Part shown: positions 1 through 7,215 of the stretch, one piece after another
Numbering within the stretch: position 1 is the stretch's first letter
Layout: each line of letters opens with the position of its first letter
NCBI GenBank assembly: GCA_964396055.1
Contig: CAYNDV010000045.1
Span: 1-31,066 of the forward strand
Direction: 5' to 3'
Length of the DNA: 31,066 bases
DNA from: CAYJPV01 sp964396055
Lineage (GTDB): Bacteria; Acidobacteriota; Vicinamibacteria; Vicinamibacterales; JAKQTR01
Notes under the pieces: generated by a model
The model's input: only the letters and a program-made list of their open reading frames with translations
What the model was told of the DNA's origin: nothing
Database searches by the model: none
Made by a program: the position numbers and the translations under genes

Positions 1-1050
1 GGCGCGGTGGTGTTCTTCGCCTACATCGGGTTCGACGCGGTGTCGACCACGGCGGAAGAGGCGAAGAACCCGAAACGCGACCTGCCGATCGGCATCATCG
101 CCTCGCTCGTCATCTGCACGGTTCTCTACATCGCCGTGGCCGCCATCCTGACCGGCATCGTGCCCGTGACCCACTACCGCAGCTACGAGGCCGCGCTGGC
201 GGGGACCACGATCGTGCCGGTGGAGGAGAGCACCAAGTTCCTCAACGCCCCGGTCGCGTACGTGCTGTCGGTGATCAACATGGACTGGGCCGCTGGCCTC
301 GTGTCGGCCGGCGCCGTCGCCGGCATCACCAGCGTGCTGCTGGTCATGCTGATGAGCCAGCCGCGCATCTTCTTCTCGATGAGCCGCGACCGGCTGCTGC
401 CCCAGGGCGTGAGCGCCGTCCACCCCCGCTTCGGCACGCCGTACATCACGACGATCATCACCGGGGTGATTGTCGCCCTCTTCGCCGGCATGCTGCGCAT
501 CGACGTCGTCGGCGAAATGACCAGTATCGGCACGCTCTTCGCCTTCGTCGTCGTCTGCGCCGCGGTCATCATGCTGCGCGTCAAGCGCCCCGACGCCAAG
601 CGGCCGTTCCGGGTGCCCTTCGGCTTCGTCTTCCCGGTGCTGGGTGTCGTGTCCTGCCTCTATCTGATGCTCAGCCTCTCGGTGGTGACGTGGGTGCGGT
701 TCCTGGTGTGGCTCGACATCGGCCTCGCCATCTACTGGCTCTACGGCCGCACGCACAGCCCCCTGGCGAACCCTGCCGAGCAGCAGGCCCGCACCGGCAG
801 CCAGGCCCTGGCGAACTTCGTGACGATCAGCGGCGCGCTGATCCTGTTCAACGGCTTCTTCATGACCGTGCTCGGCTTCATGACCGAGTTCGGGATCACC
901 ACCGAAGCCACCGCCAAGTGGCACGAGATTCACGTGACGCCCGAGCAGGCCGATTTCGTCGGCCTCCTGGTGCTCGGCGCCGGGATCGCCGTGTTCCTGA
1001 TCGGTCTTGCCCTGCGCAAGGCCACCGGCGAGCGGTGGCGCACGGCGTAG
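1..1050 (+). CDS. APC-family amino-acid permease, C-terminal part (5' end outside window)
   Basis: The reading frame is open from base 1, so the gene begins upstream and its start is not visible. The first residues (FFAYIGFDAVSTTAEE, then NPKRDLPIGI) are the typical TM6-loop signature of the cationic/neutral amino-acid transporter branch of the APC superfamily (YfnA/CAT-like). About 349 residues are present, with several hydrophobic spans, an MSQPRIFFSMSRD loop and a VPFGFVFPVLG helix that recur in this family. Inner-membrane proton-coupled amino-acid uptake is the expected role; the substrate cannot be told from sequence. The last two helices (about residues 270-345) are separated from the core by a polar stretch. 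It lies about 105 bases upstream of folD with a large hairpin in between, so it is probably a separate transcription unit. Confidence 0.9.
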   Translation, partial: GAVVFFAYIGFDAVSTTAEEAKNPKRDLPIGIIASLVICTVLYIAVAAILTGIVPVTHYRSYEAALAGTTIVPVEESTKFLNAPVAYVLSVINMDWAAGLVSAGAVAGITSVLLVMLMSQPRIFFSMSRDRLLPQGVSAVHPRFGTPYITTIITGVIVALFAGMLRIDVVGEMTSIGTLFAFVVVCAAVIMLRVKRPDAKRPFRVPFGFVFPVLGVVSCLYLMLSLSVVTWVRFLVWLDIGLAIYWLYGRTHSPLANPAEQQARTGSQALANFVTISGALILFNGFFMTVLGFMTEFGITTEATAKWHEIHVTPEQADFVGLLVLGAGIAVFLIGLALRKATGERWRTA

Positions 1051-1065
1051 GCCGCTGATGACTAC

Positions 1066-1121
1066 GCGGGGCGGCGGCCAGCTCAGCCAGCGGCGCGGGG
1101 CGTGGCTGGCTGTCGCCCCGC
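1066..1121 (+). terminator. GC-rich hairpin between permease and folD
   Basis: GCGGGGCG at 1066-1073 pairs perfectly with CGCCCCGC at 1114-1121, and CAGCCAGC at 1084-1091 pairs with GCTGGCTG at 1105-1112 inside it, leaving a 10-base bulge on the left side. There is no following T-tract, so a rho-independent terminator is not proven. It could be a transcript-end stabiliser for the permease message. Confidence 0.35.
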
Positions 1122-1155
1122 TCGTGCCGGTGACGGGCGCGCGGGGAGTGCGGAC

Positions 1156-2085
1156 ATGGCGGCACGGATTCTGGACGGGGCGGCGGCGGCGGCGGCGATT
1201 CGTGACGAACTGAAACCCAGGGCGGCGGCCTGCACCGCGCGCCTGGGGGCGCCGCCGGGGCTCGGCGTCGTGCTGGCGGGCAACGATCCCGCCTCCGAAA
1301 TCTACGTCCGCAACAAGCTGAAAGCCGCCGGAGAGGTGGGCATCCGTGCGGAGCTGGTCCGCGTGGCCTCGAGCGGGCACCTCGACGAGGTGCTGGGCGC
1401 GGTCGACCGCCTCAACGCCCGGGACGATGTCCACGGCATCCTGGTCCAGTCGCCCCTGCCGGCGGGCATGGGGGCCGACGCCGAGACGCGCGTGATCGAC
1501 TTGATCGACCCCGCCAAGGACGTCGACGGGTTCACCCCGGCGAATGTGGGACTGCTGGTGCAGAACCGCCGCGGCCTGGTGGCCTGCACGCCGGCCGGCG
1601 TGATGGAACTGCTCGATCGCTCGGGCATCGATCCGAAGGGCGCCCGCGCCGTCGTCATCGGACGCAGCGACATCGTCGGCAAGCCGATGGCCCTGCTCCT
1701 GCTGCACCGGCACGCCACCGTCACGATCTGCCATTCCCGCACGCGCGACCTGGCGGCCGTGGCCCGCGAGGCGGATATCCTCGTCGCCGCCATCGGCCGG
1801 CCCGCCTTCGTCACGCCGGACTTCGTGCGGCCGGGAGCGGTGGTCATCGACGTGGGCATCAACGCCGTGACCGATGAGACGCTGGTCCGGGCCTGGTTCC
1901 CGCCCGGGTCACCGCGCCTCGCGGCGTTCGCGAGACGCGGTTCGTTGACGGTGGGGGACGTGCATCCGGCCGTGGCCGAGGTGGCCGGCGCTCTGACGCC
2001 CGTGCCCGGCGGCGTCGGCCCGCTCACCATCGCGCTCCTGCTGAGCAACACCGTGCGGGCGGCCGAGGCGCGCGCGGCCCGGTGA
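1156..2085 (+). CDS. folD: Bifunctional methylenetetrahydrofolate dehydrogenase / methenyl-THF cyclohydrolase
   Basis: A 309-residue protein, close to the usual 285-300 of FolD, which interconverts 5,10-methylene-, 5,10-methenyl- and 10-formyl-tetrahydrofolate in the cytoplasm with NADP. The N-terminal catalytic domain has the Y-x3-K pair in SEIYVRNKLKA (about residue 50) and GILVQSPLP. The Rossmann half has VVIGRSDIVGKPMALLLL, CHSRT, and the C-terminal GGVGPLTIALL motif. The ATG at 1156 is chosen over upstream in-frame starts (from 1102) because FolD proteins begin just before the ILDG strand (here MAARILDG) and a GGGGAG lies a few bases upstream. Its stop codon is 8 bases from the coaE ATG, so the two are probably co-transcribed. 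Confidence 0.95.
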   Translation: MAARILDGAAAAAAIRDELKPRAAACTARLGAPPGLGVVLAGNDPASEIYVRNKLKAAGEVGIRAELVRVASSGHLDEVLGAVDRLNARDDVHGILVQSPLPAGMGADAETRVIDLIDPAKDVDGFTPANVGLLVQNRRGLVACTPAGVMELLDRSGIDPKGARAVVIGRSDIVGKPMALLLLHRHATVTICHSRTRDLAAVAREADILVAAIGRPAFVTPDFVRPGAVVIDVGINAVTDETLVRAWFPPGSPRLAAFARRGSLTVGDVHPAVAEVAGALTPVPGGVGPLTIALLLSNTVRAAEARAAR

Positions 2086-2093
2086 GAACGGCC

Positions 2094-2693
2094 ATGCTGC
2101 GCGTCGCGTTGACCGGCGGCATCGGCACCGGCAAGACCGTCGTGCTGGAGCACCTGCGGACGCTCGGGGCGCAGGTGCTGGATGCCGACGCGGTGGCCCA
2201 CGCGGTGATGGCGCCCGGCACTCCCGCAACCGCGGCCATCCGGGCCCGGTTCGGGGAGGCCGTGATAACCGACAGTGGCGCGATCGACCGGGCGGCCCTG
2301 GCCGCGGTGGTCTTCAGCGACGAGGCGGCCAGGCGCGACCTCGAGGCCATCGTGCACCCGGCCGTCTACGAGGCGATTGAGGCCTGGATGGCGGCGTGCG
2401 GGCGCGCGGGTGCCCGCGTGGCCGTTGCCGAGATTCCGCTCTTGTTCGAGACCGGCCACGAAGGGGACTTCGATGTGGTCCTCGTGACGGCCTGCGCGCC
2501 GGACGAGCAGGTGCGCCGCGTCGTGGCCCGCGGCGGCACCGAGGCGGATGCCCGCCGCCGGATGTCGGCGCAGTGGCCCCTGGCCGACAAGGAACGGCGC
2601 GCGGATCACGTCATCCGCACCGACGGCTCCCTGGCAGAGACCCGCGCACGGACCGCCGAGGTGTGGCGGCGCCTCGAGTCTGTGCGATACTGA
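2094..2693 (+). CDS. coaE: Dephospho-CoA kinase
   Basis: CoaE phosphorylates the 3'-OH of dephospho-CoA with ATP, the last step of coenzyme A synthesis. The 199-residue protein starts MLRVALTGGIGTGKT: a P-loop in which the usual GSGKS is GTGKT, a conservative change. DADAVAHAVM (about residues 30-40), the HPAVYEAI segment and AEIPLLFETG are the family's CoA- and nucleotide-binding blocks. The ATG at 2094 gives the canonical N-terminus. A GTG at 2082 that overlaps the folD stop (GTGA) is an alternative four codons earlier. Tight coupling to folD is clear; the reason for pairing these two cofactor genes is not. Confidence 0.93.
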   Translation: MLRVALTGGIGTGKTVVLEHLRTLGAQVLDADAVAHAVMAPGTPATAAIRARFGEAVITDSGAIDRAALAAVVFSDEAARRDLEAIVHPAVYEAIEAWMAACGRAGARVAVAEIPLLFETGHEGDFDVVLVTACAPDEQVRRVVARGGTEADARRRMSAQWPLADKERRADHVIRTDGSLAETRARTAEVWRRLESVRY

Positions 2694-2747
2694 CGCGGGG
2701 ACGAACCGGGGCGGTGGCTGCTCCGGGCACGTCCGGCACCCGATCGC

Positions 2748-4151
2748 ATGGGACGACTCTTCGACCACACGCCGCATCGACGGCGTCAGGCCAGCCTGCT
2801 GCGGGTGTTCCTCGCGGCCGTGGCCGCCGTTTCGTGCGGCGGCGGGTCGCCCACGAGTCCCACACCGCCACCGCCCACCAGCGCGCCCACCCTCACCGCC
2901 ATCGCGCCCGTGACCGGCAGCACCGCGGGCGGCACCGAGGTGACGCTGACGGGCACCAACTTCTTCACCGGCGCCACGGTGGCGCTGGGCGGCGTCACGG
3001 CGACCAACGTCCGCGTGCTCGGCACCACCAGCATCGTGGCCGTGACGGGGCCCCATGCCGCCGGCGCCGTGGACGTGGTGGTGGCGGTCGGCACGCAGTC
3101 GGCGACGCTGCCCGGGGCGTTCTCCTACACCGCGCCGCCGCCGCCCACCGTGACGGCGATCGCGCCGACGACCGGGACGACAGCCGGCGGCACGCCGGTG
3201 ACCATCACGGGGACGAACTTCGCCGCGGGTGCGACCGTCGCGATCGGCGGCGTGGCGGCCACCAGCGTCGCGGTGCTGAGCGCCACGTCGATGACAGCGG
3301 TGACGGCGGCCCGGACAGCGGGCACCGCCGACGTGGTGGTGACGCAAGGCGGCCAGACGGCCACGCTCCGGGGCGCCTTCACGTACACCGCGCCGCAGCA
3401 GAATCCGCTGCCGGTCATCACGTCGCTCACGGTCCAGGGGACGCGGACCAACCAGCCGCCCAACCTCGCCGATCTCGGTGAGGAGGTGGTGGTGACGGCC
3501 ACGATTCAGGACAACGAGACGCCGGTGTCCCAGTTGCTGATCGAATGGGCGGCGGATACCGGCACGTTCACCGGCGCCGGGCCCAGCGTCCGGTGGCGGG
3601 CGCCGGCCTCGGGGCTGACGCCCGCCGTGGCCACCCTGACCGTGAAAGTGACGGAGGTGATTGGCGCGCTCGGCGACTGGCCGGGCGCGGTCACGCAGAG
3701 CGTGTCCGCGTCGACCACCGTGCGCGTACACGATTCGACGAAGGAAGTGGGGGACCAGGCTGTGGGCTTCCTGCTGGACTTCTCGAATTCCACGCTCTCG
3801 CCGGAGTATGTGGTCCGCAATTTCTGGGACGGGTGCCCGGGCAAGGCGGCCGAACTCGAGGACGTCCGCAACAACCGCCTGAACTACCTCATCACCGGCT
3901 ACAAGATCGGCACGCCGTCGGCGGTGACCGTCGCGTTCGGCGGCACGTGCGCCCTGGGCGAGGCGGGCGACGCCTGCGTGACGGTGGCCTGCGAGTGGGA
4001 CGACATCTACAAGCCGCTCAACGAGCCGGGCAAGGCGTCGGGCACGTGCTACCTCTCGCACGTCTACCGCAACTCGAAGTGGTGGCTGTGCAGCAGCCGG
4101 TTCCAGGGCACCTCGACGCACCCGCCCCGGGGCGTCACCTTCATGCGCTAG
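2748..4151 (+). CDS. Putative lipoprotein with two IPT/TIG (Ig-like) domains
   Basis: A 467-residue secreted protein. Residues 1-29 form a signal peptide with arginines at the start and a hydrophobic core LLRVFLAAVAAVSC. Cys30 in AVSC fits a lipobox, and a Pro/Thr/Ser-rich linker follows, so outer-membrane lipid anchoring is likely. Two tandem IPT/TIG repeats (about residues 45-128 and 131-218) each begin with P.VTAIAP, contain GTPVTITGTNF-type strands and end FTYTAP. A third region (about 222-330) looks like another beta-sandwich (VVVTATIQDNE, WRAPASG). The C-terminal 130 residues, rich in Trp and Cys, contain NSTLSPEYVVRNFWDGCPG and resemble nothing I recognise. No enzymatic motif is visible; an adhesive or binding role is possible. 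The 3' end overlaps the oppositely oriented lapB by 11 bases. Confidence 0.75.
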   Translation: MGRLFDHTPHRRRQASLLRVFLAAVAAVSCGGGSPTSPTPPPPTSAPTLTAIAPVTGSTAGGTEVTLTGTNFFTGATVALGGVTATNVRVLGTTSIVAVTGPHAAGAVDVVVAVGTQSATLPGAFSYTAPPPPTVTAIAPTTGTTAGGTPVTITGTNFAAGATVAIGGVAATSVAVLSATSMTAVTAARTAGTADVVVTQGGQTATLRGAFTYTAPQQNPLPVITSLTVQGTRTNQPPNLADLGEEVVVTATIQDNETPVSQLLIEWAADTGTFTGAGPSVRWRAPASGLTPAVATLTVKVTEVIGALGDWPGAVTQSVSASTTVRVHDSTKEVGDQAVGFLLDFSNSTLSPEYVVRNFWDGCPGKAAELEDVRNNRLNYLITGYKIGTPSAVTVAFGGTCALGEAGDACVTVACEWDDIYKPLNEPGKASGTCYLSHVYRNSKWWLCSSRFQGTSTHPPRGVTFMR

Positions 4152-5391
4152 GCGGGAGTTCCGGCGGCGTCACGCCGCCCGGCCGGCGGGCGTCCTGGGC
4201 CGACGCGATCCGATCCTCGACGAACGAGTCCCATTCGTGGCAGTGCGGGCACTGCCAGAGCAGTTCGGTGCTGCGATAGTGGCAACGCTGGCAGACGTGC
4301 GGGTCGAGATAGAAGACCGACTGGCGCGCCATGTCGATGTAGCGCTGGACGCGGGCCGGGTCGAGGCCGATGGCCATCAGGGTCCGCCAGATGGCCTGGT
4401 GGATGGTCAGGGCATGGGGGTTGTGCGAGAGCGCCTCCAGCAGCAGGTCGAGCGCGTCGGTGCCCGCATTCCGCGACAGGAGATGGCGCGCCAGCGCCGT
4501 CCGCGCCCGCCAGTCCTGGGGGTTCGCCGCGATCAGCCGGCGGCACAGATCCTGGAACCGCTTCCCCTGGTCCAGTTGTGTCAAGGCGGCCTCGAGGCGG
4601 TCGAACATGAGATAGGCGCGCTCGGGGCTCACCTCGGCGATCTTCGACCAGACGTCGGCCGCTCCCGCCGCGTCGCCGCCGGCCAGCCGGACGTCGCCGA
4701 GGTTGAGGTAGGCCGGCACGGTCCTCGAATCACGCGCGATGGCCGCGTCGAACCGGGCGGCCGCCTCGTCGCGGGCGCCCTGCTTGAGGGCCGCCACGCC
4801 CATCTCCGTCTCGAGGAAGGCGAGGATGGTCTGGTGGCGCGGCTGCTCGACGGTGTCGGTCAGGGCCACCAGCCGCTCACGGACCTCCCGCGCCTGGGGC
4901 CACTGATGCTGTTCTTCGTGGAGCTTCTGCAGGTGGATCAGCGCGTACGGATTCCGGGAGTCGAACCGCAGCACCTCCGTGAACGCCTCGAGGGCCCGGT
5001 CCACGAACCCCCCCCGCTTGTAGTCGATGCCCAGGCAGAGCAGCACGTACGCGTGCTCGAGGCGCGTCAGCTTCGGCCGCTGCAGCAGGCCCTGGTGAAT
5101 CGTGATCGCACGGCCGACCTGGCCCTTCTCGCGGTACAGGTTGCCGAGGATCATCTCGATCTCGGTGGCGTCGGGCTGCAGCTTCGCCGCCCGGCTGAGC
5201 TCGTCGATGGCGCGGTCGAGCTGGTGAGCCACCAGGAAGTTCAGGCCGAGGATGAAGTGAGGCGATTCCCGCGCCTTGCGCCGGTCGATCCAGCGGCCTT
5301 CCTGGAGTTTGTACCGCTCCCACGCTTTACCCACGGCGAGGCCGATGAGCAGCGCGACGAGCGCCGAGAGGAACGGAAGGTAGTTGGCCAT
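4141..5391 (-). CDS. lapB: LapB-type TPR protein with C-terminal rubredoxin-like knuckle (LPS assembly regulator)
   Basis: A 416-residue protein laid out like LapB (YciM). One N-terminal membrane helix (residues 2-21) is followed by a basic segment, then roughly nine TPR-like helical pairs (LGNLYREKGQVGRAITIHQ, YLNLGDVRLAGGDAAGA). It ends in a metal-binding knuckle with Cys367/Cys370 and Cys381/Cys384 (CQRC...CPHC). In enterobacteria LapB tethers FtsH to LpxC and so limits LPS synthesis; that role is family knowledge, not shown here. The start is set by the TGATG overlap with kdsD, so translation is probably coupled to the Kdo operon. This position supports an LPS role and differs from the enterobacterial neighbourhood. 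The stop codon lies within the last codons of the convergent lipoprotein gene. Confidence 0.85.
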   Translation of the reverse strand: MANYLPFLSALVALLIGLAVGKAWERYKLQEGRWIDRRKARESPHFILGLNFLVAHQLDRAIDELSRAAKLQPDATEIEMILGNLYREKGQVGRAITIHQGLLQRPKLTRLEHAYVLLCLGIDYKRGGFVDRALEAFTEVLRFDSRNPYALIHLQKLHEEQHQWPQAREVRERLVALTDTVEQPRHQTILAFLETEMGVAALKQGARDEAAARFDAAIARDSRTVPAYLNLGDVRLAGGDAAGAADVWSKIAEVSPERAYLMFDRLEAALTQLDQGKRFQDLCRRLIAANPQDWRARTALARHLLSRNAGTDALDLLLEALSHNPHALTIHQAIWRTLMAIGLDPARVQRYIDMARQSVFYLDPHVCQRCHYRSTELLWQCPHCHEWDSFVEDRIASAQDARRPGGVTPPELPPSA

Positions 5392-6347
5392 CAGAACATC
5401 TGCGTGCGCCAGAGATCGTGGAGGTGCAGCACCCCCAGGATCCGGCCGGTGTCGTCCACCACAACCAGGGACGTGACCTTGCGGCGCTCCATGATGTTGA
5501 GCGCTTCGACGGCCAGTTGATGCGGGCCGATGGTCAGGGGGGCGGCCGACATCACGGCCGACGCGGGGCGGTCGAGGAAGCCGGGCGAGGCCACCTGGCG
5601 CCGGAGGTCGCCGTCGGTGATCACGCCGGCCAGGCAGCCGTGGTCGTCGGCGACGCAGGTCATGCCGAGGCCCTTGGCGGAGATCTCCGGGATGGCCTCG
5701 TGCATGGGCGTGTCGCGCGTCACCAGCGGGATCCGCGCGCCCGCGTGCATGAGGCTCTCGACCTTGAGCAGCTTCTTGCCGATGCCGCCGCCGGGGTGCC
5801 GGACCGCGAAATCCTCTTCGCGGAAACCCCTGGCGACGGCGAGCGTCATGGCCAGGGCATCGCCCACGGCCAGGGTCGCCGTCGTGCTGGCGGTGGGCAC
5901 GAGGTTCAGCGGGCACGCCTCCGCGTCGACCGAGCAGTCGACGACGACGTCGGCCGCGCGGCCCAGCGTCGAGTCCGCCGATCCCGTGAGGGCGATGAGC
6001 GTCGATCCGATGCGGCGGATCGTCTCGAGCAGCCGGAGCAGTTCGCCGGTTTCGCCCGTGTACGACAGGGCCACCACGACATCGTCGGCCTGGAGCACGC
6101 CCATGTCGCCGTGGACGGCCTCGGCCGGATGGAGGAAGAACGCCGGCGTGCCGGTGCTCGACAGCGTGGCGGCGATCTTGCGGGCGATGATGCCGGACTT
6201 GCCCATGCCCGTCACGAGGACCCGGCCGCGGCACTGCCGGAGGCGCCCGACCGCATCGAGGAACCGGTCATCGAGGCGATCCACCAGGGCGTCGACCGCC
6301 CGGGCCTCGGTGCGCAGGACCCGCCGGGCGAGGTCGAGGCCGGTCAC
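5391..6347 (-). CDS. kdsD: D-arabinose-5-phosphate isomerase
   Basis: The enzyme converts ribulose-5-phosphate to arabinose-5-phosphate, the first committed substrate of Kdo synthesis, in the cytoplasm. The 318-residue protein has an N-terminal SIS domain (about residues 35-185) with GMGKSGIIARKIAATL, HPAEAVHGDMG and SYTGETGELL. Two CBS domains follow (about 200-318), containing GVITDGDLRR and MERRKVTSLVVVDD. Length and order match KdsD/GutQ. The GTG start at 6347 overlaps the kdsA stop by 4 bases (GTGA), and the stop shares a base with the lapB ATG. KdsD and KdsA therefore sit in pathway order in one translationally coupled unit, which favours KdsD over the gut-operon paralogue GutQ. Confidence 0.92.
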   Translation of the reverse strand: MTGLDLARRVLRTEARAVDALVDRLDDRFLDAVGRLRQCRGRVLVTGMGKSGIIARKIAATLSSTGTPAFFLHPAEAVHGDMGVLQADDVVVALSYTGETGELLRLLETIRRIGSTLIALTGSADSTLGRAADVVVDCSVDAEACPLNLVPTASTTATLAVGDALAMTLAVARGFREEDFAVRHPGGGIGKKLLKVESLMHAGARIPLVTRDTPMHEAIPEISAKGLGMTCVADDHGCLAGVITDGDLRRQVASPGFLDRPASAVMSAAPLTIGPHQLAVEALNIMERRKVTSLVVVDDTGRILGVLHLHDLWRTQMF

Positions 6348-7174
6348 GGACGCGCATCCTCGCGGCGGGCCGCGTCGATGCGCGTGAGCCGCCGCAGCAG
6401 CGGTTCCAGGCGCGCGAGGGGCAGGGCATTCTGCGCGTCGCTGAGGGCCCGCGACGGGTCGTCGTGGATCTCCAGGAACACGCCGTCCACGCCGGCCGCC
6501 ACGCCGGCCGGCGCCAACGTGTCGATGAACTCGGCCTGGCCCGCGGTGACGCCGTCCCCCGCGCCGGGCAGCTGCAGGCTGTGCGTGACGTCGTAGACCA
6601 CGGGGTAGCCCAGTCCCCGCAGGATGGGGAAGGCGCGCATGTCGACCACCAGGTTGTGGTAGCCGAAACTCGTCCCGCGTTCCGTGACGATGATGCGGCG
6701 GTTGCCCGTGGAGGCCACCTTCTCGACGGCGTGCCGGAGGTCGGCCGGCGCCAGGAACTGCCCCTTCTTGATGTTGACGGCCCGGCCGGTTTCGGCCGCC
6801 GCCACGAGCAGGTCGGTCTGGCGGCAGAGGAACGCCGGGATCTGGAGGATGTCCACGACCTCGGCCGCGAGCCGCGCCTGGGCCGGTTCGTGGATGTCCG
6901 TCAGGACGGGAACGTCCAGGCGCGCGCGGACGTCGCCGAGGACGCGCAGCCCCTCGTCGAGGCCCGGGCCGCGGTACGACGACCGCGACGTCCGGTTGGC
7001 CTTGTCGAACGACGCCTTGTAGATGTACGGCACGCCGCAGCGGCGGGCCACGTCGGCGATGGCCAGGCCGAGGTCCACGGCGTGCGACGGGCTCTCGATG
7101 ACGCACGGACCGCCCACCAGGACCAGGCCGCGCCCGTCGCCGAGCGTCACGGGACCAATCGTTACGGGATGCAC
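6344..7174 (-). CDS. kdsA: 3-deoxy-D-manno-octulosonate 8-phosphate synthase, metal-dependent (class II) type
   Basis: KdsA condenses phosphoenolpyruvate with arabinose-5-phosphate. The 276-residue protein shows GGPCVIES near the N-terminus, KASFDKANRTS, YRGPGLDEGL, the TDIHEP loop, NIKKGQF, and DVTHSLQLPG. The Cys of GGPC occupies the place that is Asn in the metal-free E. coli enzyme. Together with His of DVTHS and Glu/Asp of the FLEIHDDPSRALSD segment it forms the metal site of class II enzymes (family knowledge). The GTG start at 7174 gives MHPVTIGPV. No Shine-Dalgarno precedes it; instead a perfect TATAAT sits 6 bases upstream. The stop overlaps the kdsD start by 4 bases. Confidence 0.93.
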   Translation of the reverse strand: MHPVTIGPVTLGDGRGLVLVGGPCVIESPSHAVDLGLAIADVARRCGVPYIYKASFDKANRTSRSSYRGPGLDEGLRVLGDVRARLDVPVLTDIHEPAQARLAAEVVDILQIPAFLCRQTDLLVAAAETGRAVNIKKGQFLAPADLRHAVEKVASTGNRRIIVTERGTSFGYHNLVVDMRAFPILRGLGYPVVYDVTHSLQLPGAGDGVTAGQAEFIDTLAPAGVAAGVDGVFLEIHDDPSRALSDAQNALPLARLEPLLRRLTRIDAARREDARP

Positions 7175-7180
7175 GGCGCC

Positions 7181-7186
7181 ATTATA
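7181..7186 (-). promoter_or_regulatory. -10 box TATAAT positioned for a leaderless kdsA transcript
   Basis: A consensus TATAAT lies on the minus strand in the 41-base gap between the pyrG stop and the kdsA GTG. Exactly six bases separate it from the G of the start codon, which would place the transcription start at the initiation codon. No convincing -35 hexamer is visible 16-18 bases upstream. It would give kdsA-kdsD-lapB their own transcript in addition to read-through from kdsB-pyrG. Confidence 0.5.
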
Positions 7187-7215
7187 GTCCGACGGTTCCC
7201 GAAACCCCTGCGGGC

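Noticed and set aside
1302..4121. Very long open frame on the minus strand (over 900 codons)
   Set aside because: It lies antisense to folD, coaE and the lipoprotein gene, and its Arg/Gly/His-rich translation has no domain; it is a high-GC shadow.
5392..6234. Apparent N-terminal extension making a 697-residue fusion with LapB
   Set aside because: The added part is the kdsD gene read out of frame. LapB has a proper start with membrane helix at 5391, coupled by TGATG.
7165..7185. ATG at 7183 inside the kdsA TATAAT region
   Set aside because: It reads only six codons to a TAA out of frame with kdsA. The GTG at 7174 gives the correct KdsA start.
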